The translations under genes were made by a program, and so were the position numbers. A DNA stretch of 64,000 nt from Leuconostoc palmae (lineage in GTDB: Bacteria > Bacillota > Bacilli > Lactobacillales > Lactobacillaceae), in NCBI RefSeq assembly GCF_019656075.1, contig NZ_BPKZ01000004.1:106275-170274 (forward strand), written 5' to 3'. Position 1 is the first letter of the stretch; each line of letters opens with the position of its first letter. Below, one piece after another: positions 34,921-45,453 of the stretch. The notes under the pieces were generated by a model, which made no database searches, had not been told where the DNA came from, and saw only the letters and a program-made list of their open reading frames with translations.

Positions 34921-37779
34921 ATGGCAAAAAAGAACATTGAAATACGTGGTGCGCGTACTCAAAATTTAAAAAATGTCGATGTGGACATTCCAAAAGATAA
35001 ATTGACAGTTATTACGGGGTTATCAGGATCAGGAAAATCTTCTTTAGCTTTTGATACACTTTATGCCGAAGGACAACGAAGATATGTAGAAAGCTTATCA
35101 TCTTATGCACGTCAATTTTTAGGACAAATGGATAAGCCAGATGTTGATTCAATTGATGGATTATCACCAGCAATATCAATTGATCAAAAAACAACTTCGA
35201 ATAATCCGAGATCAACAGTAGGAACGGTAACTGAAATTAACGATTATTTTCGATTATTGTATGCACGTGTAGGAAGACCTGATAACCCTGATGATGGTAC
35301 TAGAATAATGACCACTGTTGATCAGATGGTGGAAGATGCCTATAAAAGTTTTCCTTCAGGTTCTCGCTTACAAATATTTGCACCAATTATTTCACAAAAA
35401 AAAGGTTCTCACGAAACAGCTTTTGAAAACATGCGGAAGCAAGGTTATATAAGGGCTAGAGTTGATGGGGAAATCTTTGAATTAGATATGGTTCCCCCTA
35501 CTCTAGATAAAGATAAACAGCATACAATTGATGTAATGGTAGACCGCATCGTTTTGCGTGATGACTCGCGATCACGTTTATTTGATTCGATTGAAGCTTC
35601 AGTTAAATTAACCAATGGGTCAGTCGAACTAGATGCTTTGACTAGAGGTGAGTCGGAAAAAATCCCATCAATAAAGTATTCTGACCATTATATTGGAGAA
35701 TTACAAGATTTTCGTGTTGGACGATTAGAACCTAGATTATTTAGTTTTAATGCCCCTTTAGGTGCTTGTGAATTTTGTCAAGGACTGGGTGTGACACGTG
35801 AAGTAGATTTAGATTTAGTTGTACCTGACAGTAAAAAAACATTACGTGAGGGTGCGATAGCACCGTGGAATCCAATATCATCGAATTATTATCCTGAAAT
35901 GTTAAAACAATTTGCCGAGCAATTTAATGTTGATATGGATACACCATTTGAAAAATTAAGTAAAAAAGACCAAAAGTTGATTCTCACTGGCTCTGGCCTT
36001 AAAAATTTTCATTTCCATTATCAAAATGATTTTGGTGGTGTGCGAGATGTAGATATACCATTCGAAGGCGTTATGACAAACATTTCACGACGTTTTAATG
36101 AAACAAATTCTGATTTCACCAGAGATCAGATGTCTAATTATATGACTGAATTGACATGTCAAGCATGTCACGGCTATCGCTTAAATAAGGCTGCATTATC
36201 TGTAAAAATTAATGGGAAACATATTGGTGAGGTATCTGAGTTACCAGTTAATCAAGAAATATTATTTTTTGAAACATTAACATTAGGGCAACAAGATTCC
36301 GAAATTGCAGCACCTATTATTAAAGAAATAAAAGATCGTCTAGGATTTTTAGCCAGCGTTGGACTGAATTATTTAACTCTTTCTCGATCGGCTAGAACAC
36401 TTTCGGGTGGAGAATCCCAAAGGATACGTTTAGCAACCCAAATTGGTTCTAACTTATCAGGGGTACTCTATGTTTTAGATGAGCCATCCATTGGATTGCA
36501 TCAACGAGATAATGATATGTTACTTGCTTCGATGAAAAATATGCGTGATTTAGGAAACACCTTAGTCGTTGTTGAGCATGATGAAGATACGATGTTGGCT
36601 GCTGATTATCTAATAGATGTTGGACCAGGTGCTGGTATTTTAGGTGGAGAAATTGTTGCAACGGGAACGCCAAAGTCAGTCGCAAAAAGCAAAAAATCAC
36701 TTACAGGCCAGTACTTATCTGGTAAAAAATTTATTCAAGTACCCACTAAAAGGCGGGCGGGTAATGGTGAGTTTGTCACGATAAAAGGTGCACAGGAAAA
36801 CAATTTGAAGAATATCACTGTTGAGATTCCGTTAGGTAAATTTGTGTCAGTGACTGGGGTATCAGGATCAGGCAAGTCAACTTTAGTTAATCAAATTCTA
36901 AAACGTGCATTAAAACAAAAATTAAATAACAACTCTGAAAAACCAGGAAAGTACAGAAGTATTGAAGGTGTGAATTATATTGATCAAGTCGTAGATATTG
37001 ATCAAACTCCGATTGGGCGAACGCCGCGATCTAATCCGGCGACCTATACAGGTGTGTTTGATGATATTAGAGAACTTTTTTCACAGACTAATGAAGCTAA
37101 AATGCGTGGTTATAATAAAGGACGTTTTTCATTCAATACTAAAGGCGGACGTTGCGAAAATTGTCGTGGTGATGGTGTTATTAAAATTGAAATGAATTTT
37201 TTGCCGGATGTCTATGTTGTCTGTGAGGTTTGTCATGGCACACGATATAACTCCGAGACGCTTGAGGTTACATACAAAAATATGACTATTTCGGATGTTT
37301 TGAATATGTCTGTTACCGAAGCATTGGCTTTTTTTGCACCGATTCCTAAAATTGCCCGTAAATTGCAAACCATTAGTGATGTTGGTTTAGGGTATATTAA
37401 ATTGGGACAATCAGCGACAACATTATCTGGTGGTGAAGCGCAGCGTATGAAATTAGCTTCTGAACTACATCGGCGTTCAAATGGTAAAACAATGTACATA
37501 CTAGATGAACCAACGACGGGATTACATGTTGATGATATCTCTAGGCTACTACAGGTATTGCAGAGATTAGTTGATGCGGGCAATACAATTGTTGTCATTG
37601 AACATAATTTAGATGTTATAAAATCTGCTGATTGGGTCATTGATATGGGGCCTGAAGGTGGAGAAGGTGGAGGACAAATTATAGCTGCAGGAACACCTGA
37701 AAAAATTATGGTTAGTAGCCAATCCTACACAGGAAAATATTTAAAAGCAGTTATCGAACGCGATATTGCCAGAGTTTAG
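34921..37779 (+). CDS. uvrA: Excinuclease ABC subunit A
   Basis: UvrA is the DNA-damage sensor, a dimeric ABC ATPase. Two ATPase cassettes are visible: Walker A GLSGSGKSS near residue 31 and GVSGSGKST near 645, with signatures LSGGESQR and LSGGEAQR. Zinc-binding cysteines are intact (CEFCQGLG with CQACHGY; CENCRGDG with CEVCHG). Length 952 aa is typical. The ATG follows AAAGTGAAA in the 77-bp gap after uvrB; no separate promoter or terminator was recognised there, so it is probably co-transcribed and SOS-induced with uvrB. Confidence 0.98.
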   Translation: MAKKNIEIRGARTQNLKNVDVDIPKDKLTVITGLSGSGKSSLAFDTLYAEGQRRYVESLSSYARQFLGQMDKPDVDSIDGLSPAISIDQKTTSNNPRSTVGTVTEINDYFRLLYARVGRPDNPDDGTRIMTTVDQMVEDAYKSFPSGSRLQIFAPIISQKKGSHETAFENMRKQGYIRARVDGEIFELDMVPPTLDKDKQHTIDVMVDRIVLRDDSRSRLFDSIEASVKLTNGSVELDALTRGESEKIPSIKYSDHYIGELQDFRVGRLEPRLFSFNAPLGACEFCQGLGVTREVDLDLVVPDSKKTLREGAIAPWNPISSNYYPEMLKQFAEQFNVDMDTPFEKLSKKDQKLILTGSGLKNFHFHYQNDFGGVRDVDIPFEGVMTNISRRFNETNSDFTRDQMSNYMTELTCQACHGYRLNKAALSVKINGKHIGEVSELPVNQEILFFETLTLGQQDSEIAAPIIKEIKDRLGFLASVGLNYLTLSRSARTLSGGESQRIRLATQIGSNLSGVLYVLDEPSIGLHQRDNDMLLASMKNMRDLGNTLVVVEHDEDTMLAADYLIDVGPGAGILGGEIVATGTPKSVAKSKKSLTGQYLSGKKFIQVPTKRRAGNGEFVTIKGAQENNLKNITVEIPLGKFVSVTGVSGSGKSTLVNQILKRALKQKLNNNSEKPGKYRSIEGVNYIDQVVDIDQTPIGRTPRSNPATYTGVFDDIRELFSQTNEAKMRGYNKGRFSFNTKGGRCENCRGDGVIKIEMNFLPDVYVVCEVCHGTRYNSETLEVTYKNMTISDVLNMSVTEALAFFAPIPKIARKLQTISDVGLGYIKLGQSATTLSGGEAQRMKLASELHRRSNGKTMYILDEPTTGLHVDDISRLLQVLQRLVDAGNTIVVIEHNLDVIKSADWVIDMGPEGGEGGGQIIAAGTPEKIMVSSQSYTGKYLKAVIERDIARV

Positions 37780-37809
37780 GTGTATGATATTTTTAAAAAA
37801 TGTTATACG

Positions 37810-37818
37810 TGATAGAAT
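37810..37818 (+). promoter_or_regulatory. Extended -10 promoter upstream of yvcK
   Basis: TGATAGAAT lies 84 bp before the yvcK ATG and after the uvrA stop. A GAAAGGTGG motif at 37846 follows it, but opens only a 7-codon GTG frame. Confidence 0.4.
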
Positions 37819-37902
37819 AATGTAGATAACTATCACTAGACAAAGAAAGGTGGTAACGGTTATTTTTGCTTAATTAGTAAAAAGAAACATTAAAAATATT
37901 AT

Positions 37903-38877
37903 ATGTTAAAAAAACCTAAAATTGTAATTATTGGTGGTGGTTCAGGGCTGCCTGTTATTATCAAACCATTGGTAAAAGAAAAAATTGATTTAACAGCAAT
38001 TGTGACAGTCGCCGATGATGGTGGATCAAGTGGCTTATTACGTAATTATATTAACATTGTGCCACCAGGTGATATTCGGAACATTCTAGTAGCAATGTCA
38101 CGCGTGAATCCTGAAGTAACTGAAGTTATGCAATATCGTTTTGATGCAAAAGATGATTTTTTTGCTAAACATGCTGTTGGAAATTTGGTTATTGCCGCTA
38201 TGACTGAAATGTATGGGAATATTTTTGATGCAGTACAACACTTAGCAAAATTTATGAGAGTTGATGGCAAAATATATCCCGTATCAAATGAGCCATTAAT
38301 CTTACATGCTGAGTTTAAAAATGGGGATATTGTTGCAGGTGAATCTGAAATCACAAAGGCACACAAAGTAATTGATCATGTGTGGGTTACCGGGGATGAA
38401 CCTGGTGAAGAACCTAAAGCTGCTCCTGAGGTAGTGAAAGCAATTATTGAAGCGGATATGATTGTTTATGGTCCAGGTAGTTTGTTTACATCTATTTTGC
38501 CGAACGTCGTGGTGCCAGAAGTCCAAGAAGCATTAAAAAAAACACTTGCTAAGCAAGTATATATTTCTAACATTATGACACAAAAAGGTGAAACCGATGC
38601 TTACACAGATGCACAACACTTGCTCGCTTTAAACTCGCATGTTGGTAAACAAGTAATTAATTACGTGATTTCAAACAATGCTAAAGTTCCTGAAGATTTC
38701 GTTGATTATCAAAAATGGCATGAAATCTCTCATCAAGTCAAAGTAGATCAAGCAGCTGTTGAAGTACAAGGAGCAATTCAAATTCCAGGAGACTTTTTAC
38801 AATTGCGTGACGCTGGCGCATTTCATGATGGCAACAAAATCATGGTAGAGTTGTTAGATATTTTGGAGAAAAAATAA
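37903..38877 (+). CDS. yvcK: YvcK/GlmR family metabolic regulator
   Basis: YvcK (GlmR, also called gluconeogenesis factor) binds UDP-sugars and helps direct carbon into peptidoglycan precursors. The glycine-rich nucleotide loop GGGSGLPVI starts at residue ~10, with VADDGGSSG near 38 and [10 protein letters not shown] near 195. Length 324 aa matches the family. Its ribosome site is weak. It is followed by whiA with a 1-bp overlap. In most Firmicutes rapZ (yvcJ) lies immediately upstream of yvcK; here uvrA does, and the 123-bp gap has no room for rapZ. Confidence 0.94.
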   Translation: MLKKPKIVIIGGGSGLPVIIKPLVKEKIDLTAIVTVADDGGSSGLLRNYINIVPPGDIRNILVAMSRVNPEVTEVMQYRFDAKDDFFAKHAVGNLVIAAMTEMYGNIFDAVQHLAKFMRVDGKIYPVSNEPLILHAEFKNGDIVAGESEITKAHKVIDHVWVTGDEPGEEPKAAPEVVKAIIEADMIVYGPGSLFTSILPNVVVPEVQEALKKTLAKQVYISNIMTQKGETDAYTDAQHLLALNSHVGKQVINYVISNNAKVPEDFVDYQKWHEISHQVKVDQAAVEVQGAIQIPGDFLQLRDAGAFHDGNKIMVELLDILEKK

Positions 38878-39821
38878 TGTCTTATGCATCTGATGTAAAA
38901 AAAGAACTAACTAGTCTCAGAGTACACGATGGTAATGCTAAGGCTGAGTTATCTGCTCTTATGAGAATGAATGGTGTTAGCACACTTGGCTTTGATCAAA
39001 CAGTTACTGTTAAAACTGAAAACGCGGCTATTGCCAGAAGAATATACACATTACTTAAAGAAAATTATTCTGAGATTGATGTTGAAGTTCAAGTTAGTGA
39101 GAATAATCATATGTCTCATCATAAGGCATATGGTGTTTTGGTAAAAAATCAATCTCATGATGTTATGGTAGATTTGGGTGTGGATGCTTTTGGATTGCAT
39201 CCTGAAATACCGTCTCGGATTTTAAATCAAGTTGATAAGCGACGTTCGTTTTTAAGAGGAGCCTTTCTTGCTGCAGGATCTGTTAATTCGCCAGAAAAAG
39301 CAAACTATCACCTTGAAATTTTTACTTCTCATGAAGAACTAGCTGAAGAATTGAGACGTTTAATGAGTGAATTTGGTTTGCCGGCAAAAATTACTGATAA
39401 GACGGGGGGTTATATCGTTTATATCAAACGTGCAGAAAAAATTGTCGATTTTCTATCGACAATTGGAGCCACGCAAACAATGCTTAAATTTGAAGATATT
39501 CGTATGATGCGTGATATGCGTAATTCGGTTAATCGCATGACTAATGCAGAAATGGCTAATATACAAAAAACAGCTAATGCGGCTAACAAACAAGTGCAAC
39601 AGATTCTATTTATCGCTAATGAGATAGGAGACTTAGATTTGTTGCCAAAAAAATTGAGAGATATTGCCAAGACGCGACTTGAATATCCAGATGATTCCCT
39701 GGCAGAGTTAGGGGAACATTTGAATATTAGTAAGTCAGGTGCTAATCATCGTATGCGTAAATTGAAAAAATTGGAACAGTTGATTATTGATGGCATTGAC
39801 TATGACTTTGAGAAACTTTGA
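38877..39821 (+). CDS. whiA: DNA-binding protein WhiA
   Basis: WhiA has an N-terminal domain related to LAGLIDADG homing endonucleases but inactive ([22 protein letters not shown] near residues 120-145) and a C-terminal helix-turn-helix ([22 protein letters not shown] near 275-297). In streptomycetes it controls sporulation; in Firmicutes it influences cell division and chromosome segregation. The ATG shares one base with the yvcK stop (TAATG). Length 314 aa. It ends just before a CIRCE-like clpP promoter. Confidence 0.95.
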   Translation: MSYASDVKKELTSLRVHDGNAKAELSALMRMNGVSTLGFDQTVTVKTENAAIARRIYTLLKENYSEIDVEVQVSENNHMSHHKAYGVLVKNQSHDVMVDLGVDAFGLHPEIPSRILNQVDKRRSFLRGAFLAAGSVNSPEKANYHLEIFTSHEELAEELRRLMSEFGLPAKITDKTGGYIVYIKRAEKIVDFLSTIGATQTMLKFEDIRMMRDMRNSVNRMTNAEMANIQKTANAANKQVQQILFIANEIGDLDLLPKKLRDIAKTRLEYPDDSLAELGEHLNISKSGANHRMRKLKKLEQLIIDGIDYDFEKL

Positions 39822-39830
39822 ATTTTAAAG

Positions 39831-39860
39831 TTAGCACTCTAATTATGTTTGTGCTAAAAT
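39831..39860 (+). promoter_or_regulatory. CIRCE-like HrcA operator overlapping the clpP promoter
   Basis: TTAGCACTC (39831-39839), a 9-bp spacer and TTGTGCTAA (39849-39857) match the CIRCE inverted repeat (TTAGCACTC-N9-GAGTGCTAA) with two mismatches in the second arm. A TAAAAT -10 (39855-39860) with TTAGCA as -35 at 18 bp spacing overlaps it. No clear CtsR site (GGTCAAA repeats) was seen here. Confidence 0.75.
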
Positions 39861-39944
39861 GTAATTAATCCTTTTATCAATGGGATATTTGTACGTATGC
39901 AAAAGTTAATTTTTGCGCATTTAAAAACAAGGAGTTGAACAATT

Positions 39945-40550
39945 ATGTGGCCAGGAGTTATTGAACAAACAGCCAATGGACGAGAAAGTTATGATTTACC
40001 TTCACGTTTATTAAAAGATCGTATTATTTTGGTTCAAGGTGAAGTAGAAGATAGCATGGCAACTTCAATTGTTGCCCAATTACTTTTCTTAGAAGCCCAA
40101 GATCCAAATAAAGAAATTTCAATGTATATCAACTCTCCCGGGGGATCTGTTACGGCAGGACTTTCCATAACTGATACTATGAACTTTATTAAAGCTCCTG
40201 TTACAACAATTGTTATGGGGTTAGCTGCGTCCATGGGAACCATCATTGCAAGTTCAGGAGAAAAAGGACATCGTTTCATGCTTCCTAATGCTGAGTACCT
40301 AATTCACCAACCAATGGGTGGAGCAGTTGGTGGTACGCAACAAACTGATATGGCAATTATCGCAGATCAGCTGACAAAAACACGCAACAAATTAAACAAA
40401 ATTTTAGCTGATGCGTCAGGACGAGATTTAGAAGAAATTGCTCGCGACACTGAGAGAGATCATTGGATGAGTGCTAAAGAAACGCTTGAATATGGATTCA
40501 TTGATGGTATTTTAACTAAATCAGGTGAAAAACCGCAATCAAATAAGTAG
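39945..40550 (+). CDS. clpP: ATP-dependent Clp protease proteolytic subunit
   Basis: ClpP forms the 14-subunit serine protease chamber that degrades proteins unfolded by ClpX, ClpC or ClpE. The nucleophile is the Ser in AASMG (near residue 96), the His is in LIHQPMGG (near 121), and the Asp in ERDHW (near 170) completes the triad. Length 201 aa. AAGGAG lies 8 bp before the ATG at 39945. The CIRCE-like operator implies heat-shock control through HrcA. A terminator follows, so the gene is probably monocistronic. Confidence 0.98.
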   Translation: MWPGVIEQTANGRESYDLPSRLLKDRIILVQGEVEDSMATSIVAQLLFLEAQDPNKEISMYINSPGGSVTAGLSITDTMNFIKAPVTTIVMGLAASMGTIIASSGEKGHRFMLPNAEYLIHQPMGGAVGGTQQTDMAIIADQLTKTRNKLNKILADASGRDLEEIARDTERDHWMSAKETLEYGFIDGILTKSGEKPQSNK

Positions 40551-40583
40551 AAAAGCAGACCCTTAAAAGGTCCTGCTTTTTTA
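40551..40583 (+). terminator. Intrinsic terminator after clpP
   Basis: AAAAGCAGACC pairs with GGTCCTGCTTTT (one-base bulge) over a 7-nt loop, followed by T-rich sequence. Confidence 0.85.
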
Positions 40584-40642
40584 TTTATACCATTTGTTTT
40601 CACTGTGATATTACACGTGCAAAAATGCACAAAATAAGGTAA

Positions 40643-41674
<1,032 letters not shown>

Positions 41675-41800
41675 TTCTCTGTTCAGAGTTGTGAAAAGCT
41701 GAGTAATTAATCTATATTTAAATTGTTGCAAAGTTAACTGGCTATTCATGCTACTGAAAAAGTATTTATTAAACAGCTACTAAATTAGTGGGAAAATGAT

Positions 41801-43039
41801 ATGACAATTAAAGCAGATGGTCAAAAATGGGCCACAAAAGAATCACAACTTGTGCGCAACAAAGAGTACGCACGAAAAGCATCTGAAAACGTGACAGAAG
41901 TTTTTAATGGATCAACCGAACTAAAATTAAAAGATTTTTTCTTTAAAGTATTATCTGGATCAGCTCAAGGTATTTTGATTGGTGTTTTGCCTTCAGCTGT
42001 CATGAAATACATTATCCAGTATTCTGGATTAGGAACAACAGCTTTTGGTGCTAATCTTAGTGCCATATTGACATTGTTCACGTCGCTGATTCCATTTCTT
42101 ATTGGTATGGCAGTAGCCTTGCAATTTAAGATGAAAAGCTTAGATGTTGGTGTCGTTGCAATTGCTACAGCAGTCGCGTCTGGGTCTATCAAATGGACAA
42201 AAGTGTCACCGGGATTTGTTAACCCAGTTACTCATGTTAAAGCGACGGCACCTGCAAATATTTTTATTGCTAATGGTGCTGGGGATGTTATCAATGCGAT
42301 GATAGTTGCAGCTATTGCTGTACTGGTTACCTGGTTGGTAGCACGTTATCTTAAAGGTTTTGGATCAATTGCTATTATTTTGAGTCCTATTTTAGTAGGT
42401 GGTGGTGTTGGCTTACTTGGTAAATCAATTGCACCATATGTTGGTGCTTTGACGACATGGATTGGACAAATTGTTGAAACATTTACGAAATTTGCACCGA
42501 TTCCTATGGCAATTTTAATCGCTATGGCATTTTCAATTATCATTATTACGCCAATATCAACAGTTGGGATTGCTTTGGCGATTTCATTATCTGGAATTGG
42601 CTCTGGTGCAGCTGCCATGGGAGTTGTTGCTACAACAATTGTACTGTTAATTAATTCTTGGCGTGTTAATAAACCAGGTGTAACTATTGCTATTGCTTTA
42701 GGAGCTATGAAAGGCATGATGCCATCAATTTTTGCTAAACCAGTAACGATGTTACCATTCTTGCTAACTGCTGCTATTTCTGGTATTCCGGTAGCATTGT
42801 TTAATATACAAGGAACACCAACGACAGCTGGATTTGGTTATATTGGATTAGTTTCTCCAATACAATCAATGGTAAAAGATCCCACAGTTCCTACAACGGT
42901 GATGAATCATTTTATCAATCCAGTAGTGGCACTAATTGCTTGGGTCGTTGTACCTATTATTGCTGGATTAATTTCACAATTAATTTTTAGTAATGTGTTA
43001 AAACTATACAAGCCTCTTGATTTTCAACAAGATCTTTAA
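41801..43039 (+). CDS. Lone PTS-type sugar transporter subunit IIC (PTS_EIIC_2 family)
   Basis: A 412-aa membrane protein with about 9-10 helices after a ~50-residue charged N-terminus. FGANLSAILTLFTSLIPFLIGMA and the Gly/Ala/Ile-rich repeats match the small PTS_EIIC_2 family. No EIIA, EIIB or sugar catabolic gene is nearby, so the phosphotransfer partner and substrate are unknown; non-PTS transport is possible. GTGGGAAAATGAT precedes the ATG. A strong terminator follows, and the gene lies alone between ldhD and a ~400-bp gene-free region. Confidence 0.85.
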   Translation: MTIKADGQKWATKESQLVRNKEYARKASENVTEVFNGSTELKLKDFFFKVLSGSAQGILIGVLPSAVMKYIIQYSGLGTTAFGANLSAILTLFTSLIPFLIGMAVALQFKMKSLDVGVVAIATAVASGSIKWTKVSPGFVNPVTHVKATAPANIFIANGAGDVINAMIVAAIAVLVTWLVARYLKGFGSIAIILSPILVGGGVGLLGKSIAPYVGALTTWIGQIVETFTKFAPIPMAILIAMAFSIIIITPISTVGIALAISLSGIGSGAAAMGVVATTIVLLINSWRVNKPGVTIAIALGAMKGMMPSIFAKPVTMLPFLLTAAISGIPVALFNIQGTPTTAGFGYIGLVSPIQSMVKDPTVPTTVMNHFINPVVALIAWVVVPIIAGLISQLIFSNVLKLYKPLDFQQDL

Positions 43040-43067
43040 AAAAAAGCATGCTAAGCATGCTTTTTTT
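43039..43067 (+). terminator. Intrinsic terminator after the EIIC gene
   Basis: GCATGC-TAA-GCATGC (43046-43060), extended by A and T runs on both sides, forms a 13-bp hairpin; the flanking runs could let it work in both directions. Confidence 0.92.
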
Positions 43068-43212
43068 AACACTAATTAATTATAGATAGTATCGATTATC
43101 AATTGATTGTATACTAAATTGCTACATGACGTCATAATAACGTAAGAAATCAGAGTGAAAATAGTTGGCATGCCATTCAAAAATTTATTACTTGTCATAA
43201 TCGATTGGGTGG

Positions 43213-43241
43213 TTTGACATTTAATCTAGTCAGTACGATAA
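43213..43241 (+). promoter_or_regulatory. Promoter inside the gene-free interval
   Basis: A perfect TTGACA (43213-43218) and GATAAC (43236-43241) are 17 bp apart. Transcription from about 43248 would run ~140 nt to the hairpin at 43360-43387 without crossing a gene. Confidence 0.5.
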
Positions 43242-43359
43242 CAACAAAATAAAATATCACTATAAACTTAATTCAATTACTTAAGGATAATAATAGAATC
43301 AAAATGATACTGTTGACAACGTAATTTATCACTGACAATCAAATAATTGGTAGCAGTTT

Positions 43360-43387
43360 AAAAAGTAGCCATTGAGACTACTTTTTT
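43360..43387 (+). terminator. Terminator-like hairpin before yqeG
   Basis: AAAAAGTAG (43360-43368) and CTACTTTTT (43378-43386) form a 9-bp stem with a 9-nt loop and T run. The nearest upstream gene already has its own terminator, so this must end another transcript. Confidence 0.75.
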
Positions 43388-43455
43388 AGTTTATAAAATA
43401 ATGATATTCTAGTGTATAATAGTAAAGAATAAATAAATTGGATGATGGTTTTTTA

Positions 43456-43992
43456 ATGCGCTTAGAACATTTTACGCCTACTTATATGGTAGAAAGAATA
43501 TATGATTTAACAGTTGATGATTTAAAACAGCACGGTGTCAAGACTGTACTGGCTGATTTAGATAATACGCTGTTGGCATGGAATAATCCTGAAGGAACTC
43601 CTGAATTAAGGCAATGGCTGGATGATTTACGAGAAGGTGGTATTGAACTTATTGTAGTTTCAAATAATACGACCTCGCGAGTTGCTAAAGCAGTGGAACC
43701 ATTAGGTGTTAAGTTTGTGTCTTGGTCTCTCAAACCACTGCCAAGAGGTATCTTACATGTTATCCGGACCCATCATTTAAAGCGAGAATCAGTCATTATG
43801 GTTGGAGATCAGATGTTAACTGATATTTGGGCTGCACATGGAGCTGGCGTACGTAGTGTTTTAGTTAAACGACTAATAGAATCTGATATGTGGCAGACAT
43901 GGTTAAATCGTAATATTGAAAAATTAGTTAAGAAAATTGTTTTTAAAGCACATCCACAATTAAAATGGGAGAAATCACTTCGTGACAACTGA
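43456..43992 (+). CDS. YqeG family HAD IIIA-type phosphatase
   Basis: HAD-superfamily phosphatase, 178 aa: motif I DLDNTL near residue 34, VVSNNT (motif II) near 70, and MVGDQMLTDIW (motif III/IV) near 115. YqeG proteins head the conserved ribosome-assembly and NAD cluster of Firmicutes; the eukaryotic relative Gep4 dephosphorylates phosphatidylglycerophosphate, so a lipid role is possible. ATG 43456 matches family starts better than TTG 43438; the ribosome site (GGATGATGG) is poor. It overlaps yqeH by 11 bp. Confidence 0.9.
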   Translation: MRLEHFTPTYMVERIYDLTVDDLKQHGVKTVLADLDNTLLAWNNPEGTPELRQWLDDLREGGIELIVVSNNTTSRVAKAVEPLGVKFVSWSLKPLPRGILHVIRTHHLKRESVIMVGDQMLTDIWAAHGAGVRSVLVKRLIESDMWQTWLNRNIEKLVKKIVFKAHPQLKWEKSLRDN

Positions 43993-45127
43993 AATAACAG
44001 ATGAATATATTCAAGAACAATTAGCAGAGGGTCTACGTTGTGTTGGCTGTGGAGCAAACATGCAAATCAGTAGTCCAAAAACTTCAGGTTATTTACCCTT
44101 AAGTGCACTAAAAAAATCAATTAATGACGATGAATTATTTTGCCAACGTTGTTTTAGATTACGACATTATAATGAAATACAGCCTGTTGAGCTGACAGAT
44201 GATGACTTTGCAAAGCTACTACATCAAATTTCAGATAGTCATGCACTCATTTTATATGTAATCGATGTTTTTGATATTAATGGTTCAGAAATATCAGGTT
44301 TACCAAGATTTGTGGGTAAAGACAATCCTATTTTAGTAGTTGGTAACAAAGTAGACTTATTACCAAAGTTATTAAACAAAAATCATCTAAAAAATTGGAT
44401 TCGCTCAGAATTAAAAGTGCAGGGTATAAATCCAGTTGATATTTTGTTAACATCTGCTGCAAAACCACAAAATCTAGACGATCTACTGGAAAAAGTAGAT
44501 GTTTTGCGACAGAATAGAGATGTTTTTGTCGTTGGTGCAACTAATGTGGGAAAGTCAACATTAATTAATCAGATTATTAAATCACGAACAGGTGTTGCAG
44601 ATCTGATAACAACATCTCGATTTCCGGGAACAACGCTAGATCGTATTGAAATACCGCTTGATGATGGACATTACCTTATTGATACACCAGGAATTATCAA
44701 GAGAGAACAGTTTGCACATGTTTTGGATGATAAGAATTTAAAGTATGCATTACCTAAAAATGAAATTAAGCCAAAAACTTACCAACTTAATGAAGGGCAA
44801 ACTATTTTCTTAGGTGGATTAGGAAGATTTGATTTTGAAAAGGGGAACAGATCGTCTGTAACAGCCTATTTTGAAAACAATTTGATGTTACATCGTACAA
44901 AACTAGCTGGTGCCGATGAATTCTATACCAAACATGCTGGACATCTACTATCTCCGATTACAAATCAAAATGGACAACCAAAACTAATTCGTCATAGTTT
45001 TAATATTTCAGAGAAAAGTGATCTTGTTTTCTCTGGATTAGGGTGGATAACGCTTCCCGCAGGTATCAAGGTGTCTGGTTGGGCACCAGAAAATGTTTCA
45101 GTTATTATTAGAAAGGCAATGATTTAA
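43982..45127 (+). CDS. yqeH: Ribosome biogenesis GTPase YqeH
   Basis: A circularly permuted GTPase needed for 30S assembly. The N-terminal zinc finger is present (CVGC near residue 20 and CQRC near 57). The G motifs come in permuted order: NKVD (G4) near 122, TSAAK (G5) near 158, GATNVGKST (G1) near 185, then FPGTT (G2) and DTPG (G3) near 235. Start GTG 43982 overlaps yqeG and follows GGGAGAAA. Length 381 aa. yhbY follows with a 1-bp overlap. Confidence 0.96.
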   Translation: MTTEITDEYIQEQLAEGLRCVGCGANMQISSPKTSGYLPLSALKKSINDDELFCQRCFRLRHYNEIQPVELTDDDFAKLLHQISDSHALILYVIDVFDINGSEISGLPRFVGKDNPILVVGNKVDLLPKLLNKNHLKNWIRSELKVQGINPVDILLTSAAKPQNLDDLLEKVDVLRQNRDVFVVGATNVGKSTLINQIIKSRTGVADLITTSRFPGTTLDRIEIPLDDGHYLIDTPGIIKREQFAHVLDDKNLKYALPKNEIKPKTYQLNEGQTIFLGGLGRFDFEKGNRSSVTAYFENNLMLHRTKLAGADEFYTKHAGHLLSPITNQNGQPKLIRHSFNISEKSDLVFSGLGWITLPAGIKVSGWAPENVSVIIRKAMI

Positions 45128-45441
45128 TGCTACAACTTACAGGTAAACAAAAACGCTTCTTGCGTGCTCAAGCAAATACATTAACTCCAATTTTTTCAGT
45201 GGGAAAGAACGGCTTAACACAGGTCTGGGTTGATGAAGTTGTTATGGCGATTGCTAAGAGAGAATTGATTAAAATTAGTTTGCAACAAGGGGCCGAACAA
45301 ACGGTTAAAGAGGTTGCTGAATTTATTGAAAAAGCATCATCTATCACGGTTGTCCAATCTATTGGACGTACTTTAGTTTTATATTTGCCCGCTCAAGAAG
45401 ACAAATATAAAAAAGTATCCTTATTGCTTGCTAAAATGTAA
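45127..45441 (+). CDS. yhbY: YhbY family CRM-domain RNA-binding protein
   Basis: A 104-aa single CRM-domain protein that associates with pre-50S particles. LTGKQKRFLRAQANTL at the start and the GKNGLT motif (GxxG loop near residue 24) are family signatures. Its ATG overlaps the yqeH stop by one base (TAATG), so translation is coupled. Confidence 0.95.
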   Translation: MLQLTGKQKRFLRAQANTLTPIFSVGKNGLTQVWVDEVVMAIAKRELIKISLQQGAEQTVKEVAEFIEKASSITVVQSIGRTLVLYLPAQEDKYKKVSLLLAKM

Positions 45442-45453
45442 AGGGTAATGACC

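Larger units (their letters stand above)
43068..43455 (+). other. Gene-free interval with a possible small-RNA unit
   Basis: No plausible coding frame occurs in this ~390-bp AT-rich interval. It contains ATGACGTCAT (43126-43135, a 10-bp palindrome), a TTGACA promoter at 43213 and a terminator-like hairpin at 43360-43387. TATAAT at 43415-43420 is the likely -10 for yqeG. Nothing else was recognised. Confidence 0.6.

Noticed and set aside
37233..37640. 135-aa minus-strand frame inside uvrA
   Set aside because: Antisense shadow of the conserved uvrA C-terminal ATPase domain.
37846..37875. Remnant of rapZ before yvcK
   Set aside because: Only a 7-codon GTG frame follows the ribosome-like site and it shows no RapZ similarity.
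40612..40631. Short inverted repeat GTGCA-N4-TGCAC before ldhD as a catabolite or redox operator
   Set aside because: Only 5-bp arms; it does not match the cre or Rex consensus well enough to claim.
43313..43341. Second TTGACA promoter in the gene-free interval
   Set aside because: At 17 bp spacing the -10 would be CAATCA, a poor match.
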